Shown: positions 33,530-44,462 of the stretch, in pieces | How positions within the stretch are numbered: the stretch's first letter is position 1 | Layout of the letters: each line of letters starts with the position of its first letter | Assembly (NCBI GenBank): GCA_022828595.1 | Contig: JAKGHH010000005.1 | Location: 69,187,655-69,251,654, forward strand | DNA: 64,000 nt | Direction of reading: 5' to 3' | Source: Nelumbo lutea | Taxonomy: Eukaryota > Streptophyta > Magnoliopsida > Proteales > Nelumbonaceae | Notes under the pieces: model-generated | What the model was told of the DNA's origin: nothing | Seen by the model: only the letters and a program-made list of their open reading frames with translations | Databases searched by the model: none | Program-made: the position numbers and the translations under genes

Positions 33530-34321
33530 GATGGAGAAGAAGATTCGATGAACCGACCGTGAAAAAGTTAAGCACTTTGCACGTAAGAAGGTAAGCTAAG
33601 AAGAGCTGACGATAAGGTGGGTTAGTTGGTTGTTGTTGCGTTATGTAGAAGTCATCCGCGTAGGCGCGTAACAGCATTAACAGCGAACAAAGTTCTGTTT
33701 CTCCTAACTTCTTTTTTCTCTCTCTCTTTCTCCTGTCTTTTATTTAACTAGTTAATGGGTATGTCGAGATGGTGTTAGAAACTTCACCGGGGGCCGAGCT
33801 CTCTCTCTCTCTCTCTCTTATTTTTAAAAAATAGGCTATTCTTTCACAACTGAGCTCCACCAGCATATGCCCCTTCTTGTTTCTTACCTTTTGCAGGCCA
33901 GATTTAAATCCAAGCGTATTTCTCTGGTTTTGCTTTGCCTTTGGTCAATAAAAGAACGGGTGAGGAAGGAATATATGCTTGGTTGAAAATTATTTGTTGA
34001 GATGTTACCTTCCCCTGTTCTAATATATTTAGAGATAGATGTAGATGATTTTCTTATTTTTCTATATCCCACCAGATGATTACGTTCAATCTTATTCTTA
34101 AAAGTTGAAACTTTCTGAATATAATAATAACTAAAAAAATCATCTGAGGAAGATCATTTCAGAAGTTTTCCATGCAAACCCAAATAGGAATATTAGACTC
34201 CAGATGGCTCTTCCTTCTCACTTGGGAATTTGACTTGGCATATTATCCAGTTGTTCATTTGGTGAGGAATTTTCTAGATTGGTCATGTCTTTCGGTCTTT
34301 GTGTTGGGTAAAGGTCTAAAC
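33530..34321. other. Upstream region of the CYSTM gene
   Basis: Contains CT-rich runs at about 33716-33730 and 33802-33819, of the type often seen in plant promoters. No other gene is recognised. Confidence 0.45.
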
Positions 34322-35051
34322 CACGGTTTTCAAAATTGGAACGGGAATAACTAGGAACCGGTCAGGCTGCTTTTTATTTTTTTATTTTTTTGTTAAAATA
34401 AGTCATCTATTCGATTCGAACAGTTGAATTATTCGACTCAAGAACCGAACCCCTAACCGATTTGTTGTCTAAATTAGGGTTGTTCATGGGTCGGGTTGGG
34501 TCGGTTTACTGTGATTTTTCCAACCGACCCGACCTGGTTGGGTTACTTGACATAAAAACCGAACCGAAACCGATTCAGTGTTAAGAAAAACCAACCTGAT
34601 CAGTTTGAGTCGGGTTGGGTCGGTTTCGGTTCTAAGTTCATCCCTGTGATAAAATCTTGCTAATTTTAAAAACAATAATAAATTGTACATCATTTCAGCC
34701 ATCTCCTATGATAAGATTTAAATGAAAAGTTAATCACAAAAGTTGTTCATTAATCACTATTCACTAATCCAAAGTTTCTTGCAACCATTCAAAAACTAGG
34801 TGGTCTAATGGGCTTTGGAACCTCATGTTTGAACTAGGAACTAAGTCAGTTCGGTTTGGGTCGGTTTCGGTTTTCTTGTGTGAAAACCGAAATCGACCTG
34901 AATCATTGGTTTAAGAATTTACACAACCCAAAACCAACCTGTACTTATGAAAACCCAACCGATTTGGGTTAAATCGGTCCGAATTAATCGGTTTGATCGG
35001 ATTGAACATTCTTATGAACAACCCTAGTCCAAATCAATTTTAAAAACCTTA
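34322..35051. mobile_element. hAT-type MITE, outer element carrying a second MITE
   Basis: Termini are CACGGTTTTCAAAATTGG and, reversed, TAAGGTTTTTAAAATTGA. The flanks GTCTAAAC (34314-34321) and GTCTAAAG (35052-35059) match at 7 of 8. Without the inserted element it would be about 170 bp. Confidence 0.65.
34475..35026. mobile_element. hAT-type MITE, inner element, 552 bp
   Basis: Termini are TAGGGTTGTTCATGGG and, reversed, TAGGGTTGTTCATAAG. The flanks GTCTAAAT (34467-34474) and GTCCAAAT (35027-35034) match at 7 of 8. The interior is dominated by variants of GGTTTCGGTT/AACCGAAACC in both orientations. It lies within 34322-35051. Confidence 0.8.
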
Positions 35052-35734
35052 GTCTAAAGTGAAATATCTGATTTGGAGAATTTCAATTAAATCAGCTTCG
35101 GTTCTCGTCTATTCAAAATTACCCAAACCCGTCAATGTTTACTACCTTTCGAGTCTTCAGTGCTTGCTCCACAAGGAGTGCCATCCTAATTCCTAAATGA
35201 TGTATACATAATGTACGTATTTGAGTACACATCATGAATTCTGTCTTTTAATTAGTTCTCTTCACCTAAACATGCTTTTACAGAAAACAGCTCTATTCTT
35301 CCTTTTTCTTACTTTGCCTACTTTTCGTTTCTCCTTTATTTGGAACCTTGCTTTCCTTTTCTTTTTTCCTTTTATATTTAATTTTTTTATTAACAAGAAG
35401 TTTCATATCTGTCCTTACTGTTCACATTTAGGGTTTCTTTGATAACTGATGAATTGCCTATGGGCGATCTTTAATCAGTCATATGAAATACTTTGGGATA
35501 ATTAAAGTAATTAATTGGACTGTCATGTAATTAGTAACTAAGGGCTCCCCAGACTTAAGTGCTAATTCACTGCCAACTGAGGGGTACGGGTAAGTTAGCT
35601 GGTTTGTCCCAATGGAGATGCGGATTCCAATCCTGCAGCTGCAACCACAGACTTTGGGGAGGGGGGACTTCAGTTTTCAAAACGGCCCTTATGGGGGATT
35701 CAGGTGTATTACCAAAAAAAATAGAACTTAATAA
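35052..35734. other. Intergenic, possible SINE-like stretch at 35585-35720
   Basis: Around 35635 the sequence GGATTCCAATCCTG resembles a polymerase III B box, with a weak A-box-like GTTAGCTGG upstream. No poly(A) or T tail is seen, so this is only a suggestion. Confidence 0.25.
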
Positions 35735-36072
35735 GACTCAGGTTGGAAGGAGTATAAATCAAAGTTCAAAATATTGTCATGTATTAATCTGTATCAGTCC
35801 GGTATCGGAACTTTTTTAATATGCCCCTACAGAGGGTATTTTGGATCAACGAGTGTTTCAGGGGATAGACTAGCCTTAAACCAACCCCTCTGAACTAGAT
35901 TCAGAAAAATAACAAAAAACAGTATCGATACAGGATGATACGCCCTGCTGGCATATCACCCTATATCAATATTTTGAACCTTGGTGCAAATACAAATTTA
36001 TAGAATGCAAAGCCTTGTATTTTATATATATTTGTACAGTATATATTCGTATTTGTATTTCAAAACTGAGCG
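35735..36072. mobile_element. Tourist-like MITE split by a hAT-type MITE
   Basis: The left piece starts GACTCAGGTTGGAAGGAGTA after TAA (35732-35734). The right piece ends CAAAACTGAGCG before TAA (36073-36075). Together the pieces match the family member at 14104-14200. The interruption is the element at 35760-35983. Confidence 0.7.
35760..35983. mobile_element. hAT-type MITE inserted in a Tourist MITE, 224 bp
   Basis: Termini are CAAAGTTCAAAATATTG and, reversed, CAAGGTTCAAAATATTG. The flanks GTATAAAT (35752-35759) and GTGCAAAT (35984-35991) match at 6 of 8. The surrounding sequence on both sides belongs to one Tourist copy. Confidence 0.7.
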
Positions 36073-36459
36073 TAAAAGACCAACTGATAAATATATTTAT
36101 TTGGCAACCATACGTGACAATGAAGATGGATAGGATGGAGATCTAAACCTAGTAGTAATTAAGGGAAAGCGATTCATATTGCTGAAAATCCTCAGTTTAG
36201 AAGCTAATAATCTTGTTTCATAATAGCATCTTCTAAATCAAGAAATGAACTACTACTTCAATACTATGAACTAGAAAATGATTCTGCTTGTTACTAATTA
36301 ACATACAAAACCTTCTGATCAGAAGCACTTTAGATGTCTTAGACAAGAGGCTGCCCATTATCATCATATCTACTCATTCTTTGTACTAAGGTTCTCTCTC
36401 ACATCCTCTCTATGAAGTTGCATACAAGAGAACTACATGGCAATAAATTTGGCACAAGT

Positions 36460-37025
36460 GGGCTTAGACTAAATCAATTTCTATTAATTTGTTGATGGTG
36501 TCCTCCTCATCTTTGGAAAGTTCTCAACACAACAGAAGTGGAATATGTTCATGAACAACTTAACCGCTTTTTGTAGGTGGTCTGGACAAGAGATTAATTA
36601 CCAGAAGTCAGCTATCCACTTTAGCGGTAATACTCACAGTGGTCACCCATGGATTCCAGGGATCATAAAATATGGTTTTGAAGCCAATGCTAATGGCAAA
36701 AGTTACAAAGTAGCAGCCTTCATTAACCATGATTAATTCTATATGCAGTGGGAAAGGAAAGCTCTATCAACAACCTTGTCAAATTCACAAGTAAAATCTT
36801 ATATATCCTTGGTATCAGATTTCCTTTAATTTTTCGTGTCCAGGCATATGTTGAATCAGTTCTATATATAGAACTTGCAGTGACTAGAGACTAGAAACTC
36901 CAACAAATCAGAGTATGGAACTATCTTCTCATCCACTTATCTCAGTCAATTCAGTCCGGTGTAGCAGAAATTCAACAGCCCACTATATTGCTAGGAAAGC
37001 CCTTCGTCTCTCTCAATATGCTCGG
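36460..37025 (+). mobile_element. LINE reverse-transcriptase and RNase H fragments
   Basis: Frame 36488-36740 reads FVDGVLLIFGKFS, then NNLTAFCRWSGQEINYQ, then KSAIHFSGN, the plant LINE reverse-transcriptase segment around the catalytic box. The normal ADD is VDG here (36491-36499), so the second catalytic Asp is lost. At 36913-37020 a separate frame reads CSRNSTAHYIARKALRLS, typical of the C-terminus of LINE RNase H. The middle is deleted, so it is dead. Confidence 0.7.
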
Positions 37026-37034
37026 ACTTCCTAA

Positions 37035-37304
37035 GGCTGTGTTTGGTTGCATTGCAAATTTATTTGTACTGATGCAAAATTAAGATAGTGCAAATGATTT
37101 CGATAAAAATAAAATTTTGATTTATTTTTGTTTTAAAATTTATCTTATATTATTTGATTGCAGTACAAATGAATTAAGATAAGATCTGAAACGGAATGAA
37201 ACGAAACCCAAAACAAAATTACATCAGAATTTGCATTCTTTCCATTTGCAGGCTTATACATTTCTACTAATGCAAATAAATTTGCACTGCAATCAAACCC
37301 AACC
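37035..37304. mobile_element. Tourist-like MITE, 270 bp, TAA target duplication
   Basis: Starts GGCTGTGTTTGGTTGCATTG and ends CAATCAAACCCAACC, with TAA at 37032-37034 and 37305-37307. It inserted directly after the LINE remnant. A relative is at 52715-52962. Confidence 0.8.
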
Positions 37305-37307
37305 TAA

Positions 37308-38126
37308 AAAACATTGTAACATTTGATATTTAATTACCCACTGAAATAATGATATGTGCATTTAACACTTGAACAAAAAGGCTCCACTCCAATACATGTG
37401 TAAATGCTTCATCATTTGTGATAAAGCTGAATGGTTGACCAATTCAAGTAAATGATATCTGAAACCATCGCATTTTAATATTGTTATTAAGATAGGACCA
37501 CAGGTTTACAAAGGGATTTTCTTTTGTTAATTTCCTTTATCATCATATCATCATCATCATCGAAGCCTTGTTCCAATGGGATTGATTAAATGAATCCTGT
37601 TTCATCGTTCTCTTCTTTTCATTGCCATCTTAAACACAAAATTGAAGATTTCTTTTAGAATGGCATCGGGAGTTCTTCATCAAATTAAGCTTTTGCCAAA
37701 CTCTCATGAACATGAACATGTATCTTTCTTTTATTAATTATTTTGATTGATGCTATTGACATATGATAAGAAAAGTCAGATAAAACACAAAGTGGTCACG
37801 AGGTTGTTATGAAGCACGTAATGTAGGTTGCAGACTGTAGCTACTTGGAAGTGTTGTTATTGGAGTGGTTGAAGAAATTGTAAGAGATCATCACCCGTGC
37901 TATCCATACTTACTTTTACTTTATTACATGTGTTTGTTTGGGTGAGCGTCATTCTTACGAATGGAAAGATGCAAATAAGGAAACGAAATCCTGATGAAAC
38001 GAAGACCGAAGACTCGGTGGCCAATCAACGTAAGGTTAATGACTTCATTTGAAATTATGTACCAATATTGCATTTGGTGCAGGAAGCCAGCAACCACTTC
38101 ACTCAAAATAAAAAAGTTATGTATAT
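37308..38126. other. Intergenic, nothing recognised
   Basis: No gene, RNA or bounded repeat was identified. Confidence 0.5.
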
Positions 38127-38675
38127 TACAAAAGGGCAAATTCCTTAAACCTCTCTGCTTGAGGTTTCTGACTGTTGCTGAAACCTCGCCTAAAATTTGT
38201 TAATAATAATCACTTCTTCTAATTTTTTTTTGACAAAGTTGTTAGTAGACCCCTTTGTTACAATCCTCAAGAGGCATAAAAATGCCTAAAATATTCATGA
38301 CTAAATTTTATTTTTCAAATTCTCTCTTCATATGAATAACTAGCTCAAACCCTTCCAATCTCTTTTTTAAATTAATTTATTTTTTCTAATTTGTCCTACA
38401 TATCAATGGCTCAAAGGTAGAGATGCAACTTTAAAATTTCTATTTTTTTTGTTCTTTATAATGTTTGTATTATTTTTTTTTTTGTAGAAACCAGCCTAAT
38501 AGTAATTTTATGGGTATTTTGGACATTTTGTGCCTCTTGTTAAAGGATTCTAACAGAAGGGGTCTCCTTGCAACTATATCAGAACATTCAGGGGAGGTAA
38601 TTCCAATTCTCAAACTTCAGATTTCAGCAACAATCAGAAACTTCAATGGAGTTTTCAGCAATTTACCCTTTAGAA
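38127..38675. mobile_element. Foldback element with long inverted arms
   Basis: The left arm starts near AAAGGGCAAATTCCTTAAAC and the right arm, reversed, AAAGGGTAAATTGCTGAAAAC. Both contain TTTCTGAYTGTTGCTGAAA, then a GACCCCTT motif, then CAAGAGGCA, in the same order. The arms span roughly 200 bp each. The target duplication is not resolved. Confidence 0.65.
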
Positions 38676-39105
38676 AATGATGACTTCATATTATTTAAAC
38701 TTATTGGGGAGTTATTGCTTCAGTTGGCTGATTATTTCATTTCCCTTGTCAAAGCCTTTTTCCTTCATTTCTAACATATATATTAATCTATATTTATATC
38801 TATACTGTTAATAAAATATCCTAATTTTTGAATTTGATCCATCTCTAATTGTAAATATATAAATGTAATTTGAATAACCACTTTTCTCCTTATTCAAAAT
38901 TCTCTCATTATATCTTGTATTTAAGGTATTAACTCTCATCAACATTCTTTGAATCCTACTTTTAACTAGAATACCTCTATTTCTAAATTTGGTCCTTTTC
39001 TAGTTGTGAAGGCACAAAATTCATATGTAAAATAAAAAAAAAAATCAATGTTAGTGGAGTTTCTTAACTTTCTTCTTTAAAAATCTCTTCCCTCAGAGGG
39101 ATATA

Positions 39106-40454
39106 TGATGAGGGATAATTTGGCTCGTCCAATGATGATACGACATGTGGAGTGACAGAGTGATATGGCGACACTTCAGCAATCTTGAACACCTCAGCAG
39201 TCCTACTCACCTTGGGTCACTCAACCAAGATCGAGGCCTGAGCAGCTCACTACATCCATCGACCTGCCAAAGTGCCACATAGCCTCCTTCTAAAAGCAAG
39301 CCAGCTGTCTTTGATCTCCTCAGGATATGATGTACGTCAATGAATCTTATTTTCACCCCGTCTAATTCGGATGAACCTGGATAAGCCTTATTAGCTTACT
39401 TGGAGTCCATTTTTGAGTTTGAAGCTAACTCCGAATTAGACGAGTTGGTGATCTCGGATACGCATTGTGGGGCCCATGACATCTTGCCTATATAAATGTC
39501 TCACATCCTCATACTTTTAAGCTATCAACTCTCTTTAAATCTCCATTGCTAACTTAAGCATCGGAGTGCACACACCGGGTAAAGCATCTCGGAACATTCT
39601 AATCTTCTTGCCTTATAGTTTGACTCGGCCACGTAGCTAGTTCGATGTTCGAATCATCTTCCAACAAGGAGCGACTAGATCGCACATCATCAATATCTCC
39701 TCAGGATATGATGTACGTCAATGAATCTTATTTTCACCCCGTCTAATTCGGATGAACCTGGATAAGCCTTATTAGCTTACTTGGAGTCCATTTTTGAGTT
39801 TGAAGCTAACTCCGAATTAGACGAGTTGGTGATCTCGGATACGCATTGTGGGGCCCATGACATCTTGCCTATATAAATGTCTCACATCCTCATATTTTTA
39901 AGCTATCAACTCTCTTTAAATCTCCATTGCTAACTTAAGCATCGGAGTGCACACACCGGGTAAAGCATCTCGGAACATTCTAATCTTCTTGCCTTATAGT
40001 TTGACTCGGCCACGTAGCTAGTTCGATGTTCGAATCATCTTCCAACAAGGAGCAACCAGATCGTGCATCATCAATATCTCCTCAGGATATGATGTACGTC
40101 AATGAATCTTATTTTCACCCCGTCTAATTCGGATGAACCTGGATAAGCCTTATTAGCTTACTTGGAGTCCATTTTTGAGTTTGAAGCTAACTCCGAATTA
40201 GACGAGTTGGTGATCTCGGATACGCATTGTGGGGCCCATGACATCTTGCCTATATAAATGTCTCACATCCTCATACTTTTAAGCTATCAACTCTCTTTAA
40301 ATCTCCATTGCTAACTTAAGCATCGGAGTGCACACACCGGGTAAAGCATCTCGGAACATTCTAATCTTCTTGCCTTATAGTTTGACTCGGCCACGTAGCT
40401 AGTTCGATGTTCGAATCATCTTCCAACAAGGAGCAACCAGATCGTGCATCATCA
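39106..40454 (+). mobile_element. Solo LTR with a triplicated 381-bp 3' segment
   Basis: It begins TGATGA and ends TCATCA (perfect 6-bp inverted ends). The flanks ATATA (39101-39105) and ATATT (40455-40459) match at 4 of 5. The first ~205 bp are single copy. The rest is three near-identical 381-bp units, each with a TATA box. No coding content or second LTR. The superfamily is not assigned. Confidence 0.7.
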
Positions 40455-40456
40455 AT
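39314..40456 (+). repeat. Three tandem 381-bp units, nearly identical
   Basis: Units start at 39314, 39695 and 40076, exactly 381 bp apart. Only a few substitutions separate them, for example near 39515 against 39896, and in the GAGCGACTAGATCGCAC/GAGCAACCAGATCGTGC stretch at the unit ends. Units 2 and 3 are the closest pair. Each holds a 13-bp inverted repeat (CGTCTAATTCGGA and its complement). The joints read CATCATCAATATCTCC, which includes the ATAT of the LTR flank. Confidence 0.95.
39489..39496 (+). promoter_or_regulatory. TATA box, first of three in the triplicated LTR
   Basis: TATATAAA is found at 39489-39496 and again at 39870-39877 and 40251-40258, once per 381-bp unit, each in the context TTGCCTATATAAATGTC. 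Confidence 0.6.
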
Positions 40457-40642
40457 ATTCATGTTACTTTTACTAATTGGATGGTAAGTCCAACAACTTG
40501 AACCGTTGGCGGGGCTCTCCTATATGACAACTTAGAGGTTTTTTATTAGTCTAAATTCATGTTACTTTTATTCTCATTTGTTTTTGAAATTGTCATGTTA
40601 GCAAAAAAAAAAAAAAAACCAAAAATATGTTTTTGAACTTTA

Positions 40643-40916
40643 GGTTGTGTTTGTTTGTGGTGTAAATATCGAACCAGAGGAGTTTTACTCATTAGTTTGG
40701 TTTCATAGCTGTTTGGACAAAATGCAAATTATCACCAAAAATCGATGTAAAACTCCTTGCAAAAGGAGTTTTACATCGATAATTGAGGGAAATTTCGCAC
40801 ATATAAAAATGATTAAATATTTACATCGATAAGCGCCTTTTTAAACCAATGAGTGCAAAACTCCAACGGTGCAGAACTCCTCTGGTCCTGTATTTACACT
40901 ACATTCAAACATAAAC
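40643..40916. mobile_element. Tourist-like MITE with a perfect internal hairpin, 274 bp
   Basis: Begins GGTTGTGTTTGTTTG and ends CAAACATAAAC, with TTA on both sides (40640-40642 and 40917-40919). At 40741-40780 it contains a perfect 18-bp inverted repeat with a 4-base loop. A relative with similar ATCGATGTAAA motifs is at 51387-51701. Confidence 0.8.
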
Positions 40917-40930
40917 TTATTTTTAATTTG

Positions 40931-41010
40931 GGCAAATTTCTTAAACTATACCTATTGTTTAGCTAATTGACAAACTGTACCCTTACTGTTTAACCACACC
41001 AATAAATCGT
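40931..41010. repeat. Repeat related to 1-125
   Basis: Shares the CTAATTGACAAACTGTACCCTTACTGTT-type core with the units at the window start (28 bases in all, conserved with a few changes). It looks like a terminal part of the same dispersed family. The other end was not found. Confidence 0.4.
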
Positions 41011-41030
41011 AACGGAAATGATAAAATGTC

Positions 41031-44000
41031 CCTTTTTTCGTTGGTCTCTTCCTCATTTAACCTAATTCAAATCATTTAACCTAATTCAAGAACAGGCTTT
41101 TGGTTTCCGTTTTGCAAATAGAAAACACACATACAACCAAAAACATGTTTTTTTTTTTTTTTTTTGTGTGTGTGATTGTGTTTGTATTTTTCTTTTGAAA
41201 AACAATTTATTTTCAATTCCGAATGCATTGCTTGGTGAATGAACGTATCATGCCAAGAGAGCCCACAGCTACAGCCCAGGCTGATGAATCAAGACGAGGC
41301 AAAGTTCTCGCAAAACACAGAGAAAGATCAAGTTCTTCTTGGGCTTCATGGAATTTCCAAATCCCATCTTATGCTACCTTGCGGCCTGAGTATTATGGGA
41401 TTGGGTTCACTGTTTCGGCTGGTACAGAGCTTTAGCTTAATCGGGCTTTAGAGGCCTTAACCAACGGGGTTTAAATAAGAGAACACAAAATGAAGAAATT
41501 TAACTACTTGCTCGTTGGAGGTTTTAACAAATGTTCAATCCACGCCAACCCAAATTGGATTTTGGTCATCAAAAATCCAAATTCCAAACCCTGCCCCGGA
41601 GAGTGATGGTGATCCACTCCAACCCCATACCAGATGAGATCCATACTTCCATCAAGGTAATACCTTGCTTACCCAGGAAATAAGGTGCCATGACTTAGTA
41701 AGCTTGAGTACCCTGTACTCAGCTTCCAATTATATTGAAACATTTCCAAGAGATGCGTACTGTGCCTCCAATCAAGAACCTTAAGAGGACTGAGGCAGTT
41801 ACCATAAAAGCTGGTATTTTGCCATGAAGTGGGTATATATGGCAAGCCCAAAAGCATACTGAGAGGGTCTTTTTAGTTCACAGTTATAATTGGAATTGGA
41901 ATCAGAATTGAAATGGTCTATTTTCCTAACTTTTGTGGTACAGATTAAAGTCTCAATCAGAATTGGCTGGAATGGATTTTCATTCTCAGGAGAGGGGAAA
42001 GGAATGGATATTCCCTCAAATAGAATTCTAGTTCCAGCCAATCAAACAGTTAGAATCGAAATTAACCATTCCTATTTTGATTTCAAATCCCCATTCCACA
42101 AACCAAGTCAAATGAGCCTTGAGGTGCAATTGTGTAAGCATCACGCGAAATGTATTGATATTTTCATACTTTGGCTGGGGTTGGGGAAAAGAAGTAGGCA
42201 ACGCTGGCATGGTTAGCGTGTTCTCATGTGCATATACTTGTCCATTGTAAATCCTGAAGCCAGTCACTATCAGGTAAAGGAACGACGAACTGGCGTCCGC
42301 AAGAGACAAATACATACATGCGAGGGCCGATGGGAAACCATCATGAAGGGAAAAGTGGTGGAAACTTTGGCACCTACAGCCATCTTTGAACGTCGATGGA
42401 TAAATTTCTTCTGTTTTTCTCTATATTTTGTTTTCTATCGAGTCAAATCATACATAATTTTATCCCACCAGATCTGGGAACTTTGATTTTACAGGTTCAT
42501 CATTCATTGATGACGGTCGTTGTCCCCTTGTCGAGCCACGTTTTTATCAATCACTTCCTTGGCTATTTGGAGAGTTCTTTTTAACATCTGAAGAAGTAGA
42601 AATTTATCTGCGAGTTTAGAGAGAGTGAAGACTGATGACAGAAACTAATAGGAAAACAGAAGAGACTCCGAGGGGGTTGTCAACTGTCAACATGAACCCA
42701 TATCTATGAAAGTGGACCTTGGGGAATGATTTCCCACAATCAACAAAAGAGATGACAGTGGAATCCATAGAACTGAGAGGAGGAGTAATTCCATTTAGGA
42801 ATCAGGATATTTTCAAATTGATTCCAGACATGTTAGAGAACATGCCTTTAACAATTATGAATAATTCCAATTTCAAAAAGTCAGGAATTCTAGTCAATGG
42901 ATACTAAGGGGAAAGAAGAAATAGAGCCATTTGTGGTGATTGCCCTCATCCACTCGAATCCACCTTAACCTTTATTCCAAAACTAATTAAACTAGGGGCC
43001 ATGTGTCTGCATCCATTCCCCATAATTAAGCCCTTAATCTTAGATGGCCAAATTAAGTGTGAACTTAGAATTTCCCAAAATATCCTCAAATTGGTAGTGT
43101 CTTCAACGAGATAGTAAGAAATAAAGAAATTTGATAAAGTTGTATTTTTATGTATGAACGTTTCACTTACCCCTTTTAAGTTTGGTTTTAGTATTTTATT
43201 TCATAATTTTAGTTTTAAAACGCTACCAAATAAGAAAGTTTTAAATATATGCAACTGATTGGATGAACAACATTGAAGGAAGGGGCCCTAAACTTATTCA
43301 AGAACCGGAGAAGGTCCAATATCCACTTGAGTGTGCCACCAGGAGAATTAATGCAAAGTGTCTATCAATTATAATTTATAAAATATAGTGCCACTGTGTT
43401 AGGTTCTTAAAATATAATCAAAATTATGACGTGTCAAGAGTTAAGTCATTTCCAAGAGAAAACTCAGATCGCTGTTAATCCTTCCAGCATTTACATACTA
43501 CAGTAAGATTTTTTTTTCTCTATTTCCATCCTGCCATTTTGGTGTTTTTTTTTTTTTTTTTTTACTTTTTAGCCATTGTAAAAATGTGTTTGGAGAAAGT
43601 ATGCCACAGTTGCTGAATATAGTTTTCTTCATTCATTTCACTTTTTTTTTTCGCTTCATGGGGCTACACAACAGGGGTAGCCCATCCCCTTTCCCTTAAA
43701 CTCCCCCCCCCCAACCCCTGGTGGCAGCGGGATTTGATCCCAGGTCTCTACTCCGATGAAACCCTTTATCATTAAATTGAAACCTTGAAAGAGGCTTAGA
43801 AAAACTAAGAACTGAGAAGAGGAGGCAGTTTGGGAATTGAGAACCTACCTACCTAAGGCTATGTTTGGTAGAACTTGGGGAAAAGAAAACGACGTGAGCA
43901 TCGCATTCCCCTTGTTTGTTCCTCTAACATTTTCAAGGACCAGGGCAACCGAAGCAGGAATCAAGGTTCAAGATCAAACAGAAGGGATAAGAAATGAAAC

Positions 44001-44462
44001 CGACAGACACAAGGAAAGAAGTGGGAGTGGAAGTCTTGGGTTCAGCCCAGTTAGGTGTGGGCCCCTACAACCGCGTAAGGCGTAACGTACTCGATGTAAT
44101 GTAATATCGTGGAATCAAAGGCTTGATGGGCCCCTTACATTGTTTCCCATCTAGTTCCTTTGCTTGCACACCTCACCTACATCCTAATTTCTACATAGCC
44201 CAGATATCTGACACATATACACATATTCTCATCTAATTAATTAATTATCAAATTTTGGCCACAAACGATAATGATAATTGATAACAACAACAACATCAAC
44301 GAACTCATTAACCCGCGTATTCACATTCAGTCATTCACACAAGAAGATCACAGAACTACATCTACACCCACCCGTACACACCCCCCGCAATGAACCGTTG
44401 ATGATTAATCGTACGGTTGTTATAATTTCCCTCCTACCAAAAAGAAACAAGGGCTAAGAAAA
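41031..44462. other. Intergenic, 3' flank of the PB1 gene, a few weak repeats
   Basis: At 41858-42125 loosely inverted ends suggest an old MITE. At about 43700-43790 the minus strand carries GGGATCAAATCCCGC, a B-box-like motif next to a GGTAAAGGG-like stretch, as in tRNA-derived SINEs. No gene is recognised. The stretch just below 44463 should include the PB1 gene 3' UTR. Confidence 0.35.

Noticed and set aside
39314..40456. CRISPR-like array
   Set aside because: Units are 381 bp with no spacers, each containing a TATA box; it is a tandem LTR duplication in a plant genome.
43837..44085. Tourist MITE (CTATGTTTGGTAG near 43860)
   Set aside because: Only a left-end-like stretch; no right end or second TAA was found.
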